DNA of 16,905 nucleotides from Skeletonema tropicum (taxonomy: Eukaryota; Bacillariophyta; Thalassiosirophyceae; Thalassiosirales; Thalassiosiraceae), in assembly GCA_037178625.1 (NCBI GenBank), contig JAWZXG010000103.1, positions 1 through 16,905 on the forward strand, in the 5' to 3' direction. Positions 1-8,697 of the stretch are shown one piece after another; position 1 is the first letter of the stretch; every line of letters begins with the position of its first letter. Below the pieces are notes generated by a model. It worked only from the letters and a program-made list of their open reading frames with translations. It did not search any database and was not told the origin of the DNA. The translations under genes and the position numbers were made by a program.

Positions 1-757
1 ACACGTCAAAATCGCGGTCCAACAAACCACGCTTGGACACCAAAAGGGCGTTGATATCCATGCAAAACATAAAAGTCTCTGAAATGGGACGTCTGCATTC
101 AATCATACGATTCAGGAGATCTAATTGGTACTGGAGTTGACCCAGTTCTCTAATAGAGAAATTGTCTGGCCCAGCGACGGATTTCATGACAAGAGCTTTC
201 CGTGAAAGCAACAAGCTGATGTCGGAGCACAATCCATAAGCTACATCGACAGAGAACAGTCTCTCGCAGCGAATAGTGCACAAAGAAGATGTGCATGGGG
301 AATGGCTTGAAACACATCGTTGGTTGCACAGCTGGGATGGAAGAAAACGAACTAACCCCAAATAAAGAACATCGGCACAGCCGAGACAAGCGTTGAGCTC
401 TGTGACGTCCAATAACGACCACCCTGATTGCATCACAACCAAATCCCAAAAATACCATATTGATAAGTCGAACAGAACATCACATTTGCTCAACAGCTTA
501 GCAGCCAAAGACGATCGAAGCAAAACGCCGCCTACAAGCCGAAACGATGCAAGAGAGCGTTGATCGGAACCAAACAACTGTGAGACGATGGTTTCGTCCA
601 ACACATCAACCGATATGCAAGAGCTACTACTACAAGCATGCAACTCACAAAATGATGCACTGTAATTGTCAAACAAGGACAAGACCTTAGTCCTTGGTAT
701 AGGGCGATTCACCACGATACGAGATGAACGAACGTCCCTCGATCTAATATACACCAT
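1..757 (-). CDS. Hypothetical protein, partial (C-terminus beyond left edge)
   Basis: On the minus strand an ATG at 755-757 opens a frame that stays free of stop codons for 252 codons to the window edge, so the end of the gene is missing. The protein starts MVYIRSRDVRSSRIVV. It is rich in Leu, Ser and Cys, with Cys clusters such as CNQRCVSSHSPC and a hydrophobic, Trp-containing middle part around SIWYFWDLVV. I recognise no family, catalytic motif or signal peptide. A run of 252 sense codons in DNA of mixed composition is unlikely by chance, which is the main support for a gene; an exon of a larger gene is also possible. Its start faces away from the gene at 1002, leaving about 244 bp of shared upstream DNA in which I see no clear promoter motif. 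Function unknown. Confidence 0.5.
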   Translation of the reverse strand, partial: MVYIRSRDVRSSRIVVNRPIPRTKVLSLFDNYSASFCELHACSSSSCISVDVLDETIVSQLFGSDQRSLASFRLVGGVLLRSSLAAKLLSKCDVLFDLSIWYFWDLVVMQSGWSLLDVTELNACLGCADVLYLGLVRFLPSQLCNQRCVSSHSPCTSSLCTIRCERLFSVDVAYGLCSDISLLLSRKALVMKSVAGPDNFSIRELGQLQYQLDLLNRMIECRRPISETFMFCMDINALLVSKRGLLDRDFDV

Positions 758-1001
758 TGAAATGATGAAGCATCGACAAAACAAAGAGAGATGTCTAGAG
801 AGAGACAGCTGAAAGCTGTCTATGTTATGGAGTATTTAGTTATGTGTAATAGAAAAGAATCTGTGGTCATGTGTATCAGTTCGGCGACGAACACAAGAAA
901 TATGTAATTACGAGAAAATAGCCACAAACACAATCGCTTGAGAAACCACTGATGAGAACCAAATTGGGGCAAGTTATTTCACTACGATACTCTCACTGAA
1001 T

Positions 1002-1403
1002 ATGATGGAACGATCAACTAAGCTATCAAACAGCGCGTTTAAAAACGATGTCGAAAGTTTACGGCAACAACTAAAGCTGCAAAACAATGACAGAGGAATT
1101 GGAATAGCAACAAGACTGCTGCAACTGAGCGAGGGAAGCATAGAGAGAGCGAAACTAGCAGTAGATAGAATCTTGGGAGGTGCACAAACAGAACAAGAGA
1201 AGGACACAATTGAATCCATCATAACAGACTACATAAAAGATATGGGGAGACATAGAACCAATTATGCTGCAATGATGGGACAAACTGAGACAGACAGGAC
1301 GAACACTATGGTACCAGGCTCAATACTATATACAGAGGTGAACTATAACATGCCGGCACCAACATGGAAAAGAGGGAATAAAAAACTCGCACTGAAACGA
1401 TAG
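1002..1403 (+). CDS. Hypothetical protein, 133 aa
   Basis: The frame begins at tandem ATG codons (MMERSTKL) and ends at TAG, encoding 133 residues. The first 85 or so are polar and probably helical (for example VESLRQQLKLQNN and then SIERAKLAVDRIL). The C-terminal third has Pro and Asn (VNYNMPAPTWKRG) and ends in a basic tail (NKKLALKR). I see no Cys, signal peptide, membrane segment or known catalytic motif, and I do not recognise the family. It is divergent from the frame ending at 757. The opposite strand here also has an open stretch of 82 codons, but its low-complexity Ser/Leu composition looks like an antisense shadow. The gene could be a small structural or DNA-binding protein, but nothing in the sequence decides that. 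Confidence 0.4.
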   Translation: MMERSTKLSNSAFKNDVESLRQQLKLQNNDRGIGIATRLLQLSEGSIERAKLAVDRILGGAQTEQEKDTIESIITDYIKDMGRHRTNYAAMMGQTETDRTNTMVPGSILYTEVNYNMPAPTWKRGNKKLALKR

Positions 1404-1520
1404 AATCGAGTGGATGAGTTGAAAGTGAAAGAGATGCACAACAGTGAACACTAAGCGCAACTAAACAGCTGATCCGAAAACAAACAGTTGAGACGACGAA
1501 TGACTGCCGGACAATGTACT

Positions 1521-1558
1521 AATTGGTATAAGTGTGCACAGCACAATTATATATAATT
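1521..1558. repeat. Palindromic element, degenerate copy
   Basis: The left arm AATTGGTATAAGTGTGC is followed by ACA and then GCACAATTATATATAATT, an imperfect reverse complement. The arms match those of the cleaner copy at 1705-1741, with extra mismatches and a small length change in the right arm. Confidence 0.6.
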
Positions 1559-1645
1559 TGATCAGGCGCACTGCAATCTTCTCTCAAATCCCTACACAAA
1601 TACTAGTGCCGATGGACAGATAGATGATTTTCACAATTCTAACAC

Positions 1646-1797
1646 AATTAAAGACAACGTCATTGCAGAGCAACTTTATAGCCGTATTCTATTGTAAAGA
1701 GACTAATTGGTAAAATTGTGCACAGCACAATTATACCAATTAAGGCCAACGTCATTGCAGAGCAACTTTATAGCCGAATTCCGTTGTATAAAGACTA
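1646..1797 (+). repeat. Two-copy direct repeat, 92-bp period
   Basis: About 60 bp starting AATTAAAGACAACGTCATTG at 1646 is repeated at 1738 as AATTAAGGCCAACGTCATTG. Both continue through CAGAGCAACTTTATAGCCG and a related tail (ATTCTATTGTAAAGAGACTA versus ATTCCGTTGTATAAAGACTA). A palindrome copy sits between the two units, so the repeat unit probably comprised one unique block plus one palindrome, duplicated once. Confidence 0.8.
1705..1741. repeat. Palindromic element, best-preserved copy
   Basis: The left arm AATTGGTAAAATTGTGC and right arm GCACAATTATACCAATT are reverse complements over 17 positions with a single mismatch, around a 3-nt centre (ACA). This is the cleanest copy of a palindrome that also occurs in introns and at the 3' end of the Helitron gene, 4 to 12 kb away. 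Confidence 0.85.
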
Positions 1798-1934
1798 CTG
1801 ACAAGCCACACGGCAAATGGCCAACAGAGCAAGATGACGACACAATACTTTACAGGCCCCGAGGGCCCGCGCTGAACCCGCCACATACACCGCTGCACGC
1901 CACTACTATCGCACCATTCTGCGCGCCCCTGTTT

Positions 1935-2514
1935 ATTCAGTCATGACCATGGCGCATAAACTAACAAAGTCACCAGAACTGCCAAGAGGAATTACTTGCA
2001 AACTCAACCAGGATGACCAATCACCTAGGCCTCTCCTTGATGCTGCTGCCCAATTTCGATAGCTACATTTCCATCCTCTGCACCCACTACACCACTTCCA
2101 ACGACACAAACTGAAAGTAACACTGGTTGATCGCATCCACGATAATCCAAGCGCTTGCAGTCGCCACCTTCCACCTTCCGTATCGAGTCGGATTCTACTG
2201 GTAATCCTGCAGAACAACGGTATTGTCATGTCGAGAGAGTCCCAATGCAAGTTGACCAATTGTTATTTTGGAAAATATGAATCCCAATTTGTTGCCCACT
2301 AGATAACTAGCCATAATGACTTGGCACTTCCTTCTGCGGTAAGAAGATCAAAGATAAACTAGTCACAGCATTTATTGAATGTCCCAAAACGCTTCCTTGA
2401 GTTCATTGGCGCTTCCACATAATGCAGATCTTTCCATCCTTACTATACAGCCCGTCACGTAAATCGATGCTTGGGATGGCAGTTACGTTATGAGTTATGA
2501 GGCAAGACGATGAT
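1935..2514 (+). repeat. Long direct repeat, left copy (580 bp)
   Basis: The copy starts ATTCAGTCATGACCATGG and ends AGGCAAGACGATGAT. It is the same, base for base as far as I can follow by eye, as 4756-5339 except that it lacks four bases (CACCCACTACACC here versus CACCCAGCCACTACACC). Frames longer than 90 codons exist on both strands, but the 4-bp indel breaks them differently in the two copies, so I see no conserved coding function. Confidence 0.9.
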
Positions 2515-3088
2515 AAAATTGCAGTGTTGATGAGGATGACGGATGTAATGTGTATTTGCCCCGCCCGCCTGGTTCTGGTTGAATCTCCAGCCCTCCTCCT
2601 CCATTGTTGATTCATTCCATCAGCACTCTGTTTTTGAGAGTCATTGCTATCAGCGGCAGAATGAATGTCCACCGTCCACCCTCAGTTGCCTCTCTTATGA
2701 GACAATGATACAACGTTGTGTGATGCTACATCGCTCGGTGCTCGGTGCCTATGGTACCTGTGCTGCTGTGTTTCCATATTCCCGTTTCTGCCCAAACTTG
2801 TCCCGTTTCTGCCCAAACTTGTCCCGTTTCTGCCCAAACTTGTCCCAGGTTGATATCTCATGCACGCTCATGATGATTTAATAGGTTGAAGATCCAAGCG
2901 ACGCATTCTTTCGCAGTCCATGGCAGGTAGTCGCTCGATTTATTGGCCTGTAGAAGTAATTGGGCGTCATAATAGTACTGGAAATCACGTGTGGTGTGGG
3001 TGGCACGTCGGCAGGGTGTGACATGCCGCCGAGACCTAGCGACAAAAGGAGCTTGTATGGCAGGATGGCAGGAGATAATATATCTACA
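2515..3088. other. Spacer between left direct repeat and recombinase relic
   Basis: I see no convincing gene. The stretch contains a 21-bp tandem triplet (2781-2843) and short frames on both strands that look random. A plus-strand frame open from about 2960 runs into the recombinase-like region, but its first 40 codons are not protein-like. Confidence 0.5.
2781..2843 (+). repeat. 21-bp tandem repeat, three perfect units
   Basis: The unit CCCGTTTCTGCCCAAACTTG plus one T is present three times without mismatch, followed by CCCA of a partial fourth unit. The unit is a multiple of three and would encode a 7-residue repeat, but the surrounding frame does not look coding. Confidence 0.95.
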
Positions 3089-4425
3089 ATGGTTGATGGA
3101 CACTATATCTTTGATTTGCCTCTCTACAGTAATCTAGCATTCAGCTTAACGGTTGAAAGGGCGAAATATTTGGAGACGGAGCGTGTAGATGCTAATTCGG
3201 TTGCACAGTCCATCGTCAAAAGTGTCGAAAACTACGACTCCGCCAATAGGTAGGCTTGCTGAATTCAACTTGAACCGAGTTGCTGTTGCAAGAGGTGGGG
3301 AGCACAATCAGGCCCGTTATGATGAGGGAACTTGGGATTCATACTTCCAAGCCCCCGATTTCGACTGGAATATCATCAAGCAGACTGAGCGTCAGTGTAT
3401 GCTCGTGTTCTGTGACCTATTCTCTACCGGCTATGCCCATTCTGCTCACTTGCCGTCTTCTATCTATTTGGTGGTCTCCGCCGTGACAATGTTAGTGCTC
3501 TCAAAGCGCCCTACATCTTCCCCCACTTGAGAAATATGAAAAATGAAAGTGTTGCAACTAGAATGACAAAAATTCTCCGCAATAATATTGAGCACGAGCT
3601 CCGTCGGAAAACGTTGTTCACGTCACGATCGATGAGAAAGGGCAGCATGACCGAGTTCCGGTTACACCGCCCGAGATCTATCTTACGAGGAGGAACTTGC
3701 TCGCAGTGGGCATACAATTCTACCCGCCAACACCTTTGGAGAAGACAATGCTTCTATGGGCATCAGAAGAGCATCCCACCAAGAAGCAGAAGGCCACGGC
3801 AAGTACCCCTCCAGAATCAGAGACAGCCAATGCAGGTACCACCTAACAATCAGCCTACAATACCGTTGTGGCTAATGCCATCAAATCTACAGGGAACAAT
3901 AAGACTGGTGGTGTTACTGTCCTGACTGAGTTGGAGAGGTTTGTGGAAGTTGGCACCATTAGTAAAAAACAAAAGGATTTTCTTAGTGCCGGCAGTGTGG
4001 GGCTTGTTTCAAAGTCCATCCTCAATGATATATGAAGAATGATTTGATTATTGGACTCCCTGATTATAATTCCCTGGGGTCTGAAGGGGCTAGGTATTGC
4101 AGGGGAGTGACTGCTACTGCCATGGTCATCACTGCCGAGCAGTGGAAGGAGTTGTGCAATTTGGAGCCGACCGATCTCGATAATGATATCAATCGCAGGT
4201 TGTCGACCTTGAAGTGCAAGCACAGCTTCATCAAAGCGACAAAAGAAGCAAGGCAACATCAAGTATTCACAGTCTTGCCGAGAGAATTCAAAAGTTATGA
4301 AGAAACGGAAAGACGATGGTATGAGTGATTTAGAGACTAAGAACAAAATTCTTCGTGAGATTGGAATTCAAAGTGGACAGCAATCACTCCGTGATGTATT
4401 TTCTCGGAGAAGTTCTAGTACGTAG
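3089..4425 (+). pseudogene. Tyrosine recombinase (Crypton/DIRS-like), frameshifted relic
   Basis: A chain of plus-strand fragments in changing frames resembles a mobile-element tyrosine recombinase. About 3260-3412 reads RYDEGTWDSYFQAPDFDWN. After a frame change, 3410-3670 has FYLFGGLRRDN, APYIFPHLRNMKNESVAT and then the box-I-like TSRSMRKGSMTEF. A further frame change at about 3671 leads to RDLSYEEELARSGHT, whose RSGH resembles the conserved H/R box. Such enzymes cut and rejoin DNA through an Arg/His/Arg/Tyr active site; I could not place the Tyr. Downstream, 3859-4035 (KTGGVTVLTELERFVEVG), 4035-4220 (ATAMVITAEQWKELC) and a fragment ending at TAG 4423-4425 look like a decayed C-terminal part. 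With at least three frame changes the gene cannot make a full enzyme. Family assignment rests on motif recall. Confidence 0.55.
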
Positions 4426-4478
4426 TTAATTGTTACTCCTATGTAATAGTTCAAAGTGGACAGCAATCACTCTGTGAT
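4367..4478 (+). repeat. 29-bp direct repeat at the pseudogene 3' end
   Basis: TTCAAAGTGGACAGCAATCA followed by CTCCGTGAT (4367-4395) recurs at 4450-4478 with one change (CTCTGTGAT). The first copy lies in the last coding fragment of the recombinase relic and the second just after its stop, so it may mark a local duplication or a former element end. Confidence 0.85.
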
Positions 4479-4755
4479 ATTGCTTGCTGGACCTGGCTGT
4501 GGCACGTGTATTATTGCTCTAGTAATAGGATGGATATCTACGAGTACTTGAATTTACTTTACTTTGACTTCTAAGTACTCCCCCTCCATGCATGCATTCA
4601 TTTCTATTCATTTCCCACTTGGGAAGTTTGGCAATCTCCGCTGCCGAGGGGCCAGTGGAACGGACAGCCTTGGCTTCAGTAACGGCATCATTGAAAGACT
4701 TTACACTTCTGAAAATGCAGCCAATGATGCATGACGAGTGAATATACGAATCATG
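4426..4755. other. Spacer before right direct repeat
   Basis: No intact gene. It contains the second 29-bp repeat copy, an AT-rich part and the minus-strand coding-like fragment described separately. Confidence 0.5.
4519..4742 (-). pseudogene. Possible coding fragment, minus strand
   Basis: On the minus strand a frame open for about 80 codons (reaching slightly into the right direct repeat) ends at TAG 4519-4521. Its middle reads protein-like: RSVKSFNDAVTEAKAVRST followed by GPSAAEIAKLPKWEMN. It has no good start and is not recognised. It may be the remnant of a gene interrupted by the direct-repeat unit at 4756. Chance is also possible at this length. Confidence 0.2.
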
Positions 4756-5339
4756 ATTCAGTCATGACCATGGCGCATAAACTAACAAAGTCACCAGAAC
4801 TGCCAAGAGGAATTACTTGCAAACTCAACCAGGATGACCAATCACCTAGGCCTCTCCTTGATGCTGCTGCCCAATTTCGATAGCTACATTTCCATCCTCT
4901 GCACCCAGCCACTACACCACTTCCAACGACACAAACTGAAAGTAACACTGGTTGATCGCATCCACGATAATCCAAGCGCTTGCAGTCGCCACCTTCCACC
5001 TTCCGTATCGAGTCGGATTCTACTGGTAATCCTGCAGAACAACGGTATTGTCATGTCGAGAGAGTCCCAATGCAAGTTGACCAATTGTTATTTTGGAAAA
5101 TATGAATCCCAATTTGTTGCCCACTAGATAACTAGCCATAATGACTTGGCACTTCCTTCTGCGGTAAGAAGATCAAAGATAAACTAGTCACAGCATTTAT
5201 TGAATGTCCCAAAACGCTTCCTTGAGTTCATTGGCGCTTCCACATAATGCAGATCTTTCCATCCTTACTATACAGCCCGTCACGTAAATCGATGCTTGGG
5301 ATGGCAGTTACGTTATGAGTTATGAGGCAAGACGATGAT
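4756..5339 (+). repeat. Long direct repeat, right copy (584 bp)
   Basis: Begins ATTCAGTCATGACCATGG and ends AGGCAAGACGATGAT exactly like the left copy, with four extra bases near 4907. Immediately outside, at 5341-5353, is GGCCCTCGGGGCC, the reverse complement of the 13-mer at 1855-1867. The near-identity implies a recent duplication, or gene conversion between the copies. Confidence 0.9.
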
Positions 5340-5858
5340 CGGCCCTCGGGGCCCCCGTTCATGGAGTGCAGAGCAGCGTAATAGGGGGCCGCAGGTGCCC
5401 TTCTATTACAGGTGGGAAAATTCATTATTTTTCACCCCCATTATTCTACAGAGTTATAGGTAGGAATCAGTACATGTGTTTTTTAGTGAGAAGGTTTACT
5501 TTAGGGACACGTAGAGTCCTCGGTAGAGACTACCGGCGTAGGATCTGTATGTGTTCCTATGTAGAAAGCAAGAAGTACCTGTTGAAAGCGAGAAATTGAC
5601 TGTACTAGATGCGCTTTTTGAGCATCTAAATCGGTCTGTACGAGAAAGAAATACAGGTTTTACACGGGCGTTAGTCGATTTAGTTTTTGTCTTTCTTCGT
5701 CACGAGAAAATGTCTTTTTGTAAAACTGTGCTTGATATATCGAATCGTGCGCTTGCAGATGTTTTACTGATCACCAGATGCAGACGCTTAATTGAGTTGT
5801 TGTATTCTTTGTGTTGAGAAAGTGTCTGTTTTGTAAAACTGTGCAGTGATCAATTTTA
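5340..5858. other. 3' flank of the Helitron gene, no convincing gene
   Basis: This stretch lies just downstream of the polyprotein stop. Plus-strand frames of 77 and 88 codons exist, but the longer one runs through palindrome-derived sequence, so I do not call them genes. A 7-bp-stem hairpin with a T-rich loop lies at 5606-5628. A partial duplication (5704-5780 against 5816-5872) contains two palindrome copies. If the polyprotein belongs to a Helitron, its 3' end should be here or further left. Confidence 0.5.
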
Positions 5859-5872
5859 CTAATCACCAGATG
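5704..5872 (+). repeat. Partial duplication carrying split and intact palindromes
   Basis: GAGAAAATGTCTTTTTGTAA at 5704 matches GAGAAAGTGTCTGTTTTGTA at 5816, both continuing into AAACTGTGC. TTTTACTGATCACCAGATG at 5762 matches TTTTACTAATCACCAGATG at 5854. In the first copy the two palindrome arms (about 5717-5731 and 5760-5770) are pushed apart by about 30 bp of unrelated sequence; in the second they are adjacent. Confidence 0.7.
5829..5862. repeat. Palindromic element spanning the polyprotein stop codon
   Basis: The arms TTTTGTAAAACTGTGC and GATCAATTTTACTAA form an imperfect copy of the palindrome. On the minus strand the outer arm supplies the TAG stop (5859-5861) and the TAAAA directly after it, so this copy contributes the end of the gene. 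Confidence 0.7.
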
Positions 5873-8697
5873 AAGATCCTGCGAAGTAATCACTTGGGAT
5901 TTCATGATCCTTCTTCGCTTCTTTCCACTTCTTGTTCGGGTTGGTTATGATGTTGGTAATCCTGGTTGTCAGGTCTGTCCTGTCTTTGATGAAATTGCCC
6001 TTGATTGCTGCTGCGTACGATGTTTCTGTGATTTCTTCCAACTTTCTCTTGCTATACCTTGTCTTCGACTCTTCTGCCTTCCCCTCCAAGTATTTCACCC
6101 AATTTGCTCGCTTCTTGTACGATTCGCAGAACTGGCCATTTTGCTTTCTCTTGCAATTTTTTAATCGGTTCGTTGAAATGTTGCTTCCGGTCCAGTATAT
6201 GGCACTGTCCGACGGGTATGCTTGATCTTTGGAGCCAAGTGTTTTGCCTCTGCTGGTAGCCACGTACATTGTTCCAAGAAACTTGCTAATCTCCCACAAC
6301 TCATCTGCTGGATCTATTATCATGCGGTTCCAGCGGTCTCCTTTGTCGAATCCAGCTTCGAGTCCTTGACAGCGGTGGATGGTGATGGCGTAGGCAATTT
6401 GCAATGGCATGAATAATGCGGTGCAGCATCCTCTGTTGCAAATCTGCTCGTAGGGTGGGATTGGCACGTGCTGTGCGCAATAAGTTGGGGTAGGATGCAT
6501 TTGTATCAGTATGAAATGAGTTAGTAGTGTTTTCGCAGAGAGTGGCAATTGTCTTGTGTCTTTCGTGTGTCAACTTTTACTCACCGTTGGGTTGTTCTTG
6601 TCCCATGGGTCCTCGCCTGGTGGTGGTTTGTATGTAGGGAAATCCACAACAATGTACTTCGGTAGGCTAACCTCACCTTTACCGTTTGGTCCAACGGAGC
6701 GATCCTTATCGTAAACGATCTCGACAACTACCCCAATAGCTGAGACGTACAATCCTGAGTTGGGATCGATGTTGGCTGACTCCAAGCAAACATGTGCACC
6801 TACGCACACATCAAAGGTGTAGAATAGCCTCCTGCCGTAAAAGTGCGACTGGTATGCTGTGTTATTGCCCGCCATCCTGCTGCTGAATTGACACCTGAGC
6901 CTAGCTATTGGTACTTTCAGTCGTTCGTGTGTTTTGATCAGCATGTCTACATTTTTCTGGGACATATCGTCCCGTTTCGCGTATACCCACAACGTCTTTG
7001 GGTCATTTTCTACCTCTTCCCTCAGTTTTGGATGATATTTTCCGAGTTCGTCTATGTGTAGTTTGATCAGGCGCTTTGCATCCTCATCAGTCTGGTTCCC
7101 CACTCTCATCCTGTTCATGAGATCGCTATCCTCCTTGTCTTTTGCTCTAAAATTCTTCGTCAACATGAAGACCACATCCGTCATCATCTCAGTCAAGATT
7201 TTGCTACCCTCGTAATCGCATATTTGATTGTTTTTACTCTTTCCTGTCATTGTTTTTGGCCTATCGTTGTTGTGGTATTCGTGGTAGCCGTTTATTGCTC
7301 CCCCCTTGTTGGACGGTGGCAGCTGGTAGTCGTCACCGAAGAACAACACAACCGGGACACCGCCCCACCTCTCCCGTTTATTGTGCCCATTAAATGCGCA
7401 ATCTCTCACATGCTCCTCTGCACCGAATGTTACGTGTGAGCCCAACATGCTTCTTTCATCGACCATCAGTACGAGCAGCTCTTTCAGTTTATTGCACATT
7501 TCTTCTCTTCTTTTTGCGTCCAATGATTTGTAAGGTACCTGTACGTTAATTCCCAGAAGTGAGTGCAACGTGCACCCTTTGACGTTGTACGCTGCGCTGC
7601 CTGAAGGAGCAGCAACCTGGACTGTCTTGTTCGAATCGGTCAGCTTCCTGATGATGGAAATGATGGTGTTAATTACCAGCGATTTCCCGCACCCACCCAT
7701 TCCTGTAATTGTTGCTCGTAGCGGCTTGTAATCCTCGTCATTATCAAGGAATTTCACCACAGTATCGACAGTGGCGAGTACGATCATCGCCTGTTCCTCG
7801 GACAGTTCCTCGATGTTGTAACTTGATCCGTCAGATTTCGTGGGTATTGTTGCGCCTGAATGATCGTCCATCATGGCTCTGGCACGTTGCTCTCTGAGTT
7901 TGACTGTGTACTCCTCCCCTGGTATTGTTACGTCTCTTTCTCCATCAAACGAGCTCTTCGACCAATCGTGATTCAATCCTACGTCGATTTTCTTGCCCCC
8001 CAAAAGTAACTCATCCACTTTCCTATCAGAGAGTTGGGTCGAGTGCAAATGATTCAGGTGTTGATCTACCTCGTCATCGTCGAGCTCGTCAATGTTGACA
8101 TCTGCTTGAATTGTCCCTTTTCTTGCCACACATTCGATCCTTTTTTCTTGCGCGTATCTAACAGCTCTCTGGTATTCGGTCCAAACACTTGTAGGGACCT
8201 GTCTTTTCTGCAGCATCAACTTGAATGTATTGATTGTTCTCTGTCTGTCGCGTAAATTAAGTGGTTTGTCGAAGCTCCATGGCTTGTGAAGTAACAACAT
8301 TCCTCTTGCATAATCGTAGTCCACCGGGTAACGTGGTCTGCAATTGAGTCCTTTGGCGATGAGTATCCTGTTCATGCGTCTATTGCTGTCAGGGTCTATC
8401 ATGAACTTTTTCCTACACCACTCCTTGTAAAAGTACTGATCCAAGGTCAGTTTGCTGTACTTTTCCTCCCTGCTTGCATAGCTATAGACCAAGTCGTTTG
8501 GCTTAGGGTCGGATGATTTTCGTAGCTTCAGACAATTCTGAACCGACACGTAAGTGATCACATCTGAACAGAGTGTTAAACTCAGCCTATCAATCTCGTG
8601 CACCGCCTCTTGTATGCTGATGAGCCTTTTGCTTGTCATCCAGTTCAGTGACATTTTCACCAATGTTTGGACACCACTTATATCCTCGGAGCTTTTG
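5859..8697 (-). CDS. Pif1-like helicase region (exons 6-7)
   Basis: This region encodes the superfamily 1B DNA helicase of the Helitron, which would unwind the nicked strand 5' to 3'. Visible motifs are Walker A GMGGCGKS (polyprotein residues 1957-1964), motif Ia AAPSGSAAY, Walker B VDERSM with Asp-Glu at 2038-2039, motif III GDDYQLPP (2079-2086), motif V IAYAITIHRCQG (2354-2365) and motif VI YVATSRGKT (2398-2406). The intron at 6471-6584 separates motifs I-III from V-VI and keeps the frame in phase 0. The leading part (ISIQEAVHEIDRLSL) matches the junction typical of Helitrons between Rep and helicase. A Lys/Glu-rich tail of about 125 residues follows motif VI. All core motifs are intact, so activity is plausible. 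Confidence 0.9.

Larger units (their letters stand above)
1404..1934. other. Noncoding stretch with repeats
   Basis: No convincing gene lies here. The stretch holds two copies of the window-wide palindrome (near 1521 and 1705) and a 92-bp-period direct repeat (1646-1797). A GC-rich 13-mer at 1855-1867 (GGCCCCGAGGGCC) recurs in reverse complement at 5341-5353. A 79-codon plus-strand frame from 1707 begins inside the palindrome and is rejected as coding. Confidence 0.6.
1935..5339 (+). mobile_element. Probable degenerate tyrosine-recombinase element between long direct repeats
   Basis: Two almost identical ~580-bp direct repeats (1935-2514, 4756-5339) bracket about 2.2 kb containing a broken tyrosine-recombinase gene. 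The arrangement suggests a recombinase-encoding transposon with long terminal direct repeats. The repeats lack TG...CA ends, I found no primer-binding site after the left copy or polypurine tract before the right copy, and no target-site duplication is evident at the outer edges. It is therefore not a standard LTR retrotransposon. A Crypton- or DIRS/Ngaro-like relic, or two insertions of an unrelated element either side of an old pseudogene, are the alternatives. Confidence 0.4.

Noticed and set aside
1933..2259. Minus-strand frame of 108 codons in the left direct repeat and its counterpart in the right copy
   Set aside because: The 4-bp indel between the copies changes the frame, giving different proteins from almost identical DNA; not conserved as coding.
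1935..5339. LTR retrotransposon
   Set aside because: Repeat ends are not TG...CA, I saw no tRNA primer site or polypurine tract, and the interior has recombinase-like rather than reverse transcriptase motifs.
5605..5628. Helitron 3' terminus: on the minus strand a hairpin (TAGATGC / GCATCTA) ending in CTAG before T
   Set aside because: The CTAG overlaps the hairpin stem, whereas Helitron hairpins usually lie several bases before CTRR; a 7-bp stem plus 4-base end can easily arise by chance.
5366..5817. Two small plus-strand genes (77 and 88 codons) downstream of the Helitron gene
   Set aside because: No recognisable features; the longer one includes duplicated palindrome-derived sequence and convergent, overlapping context.
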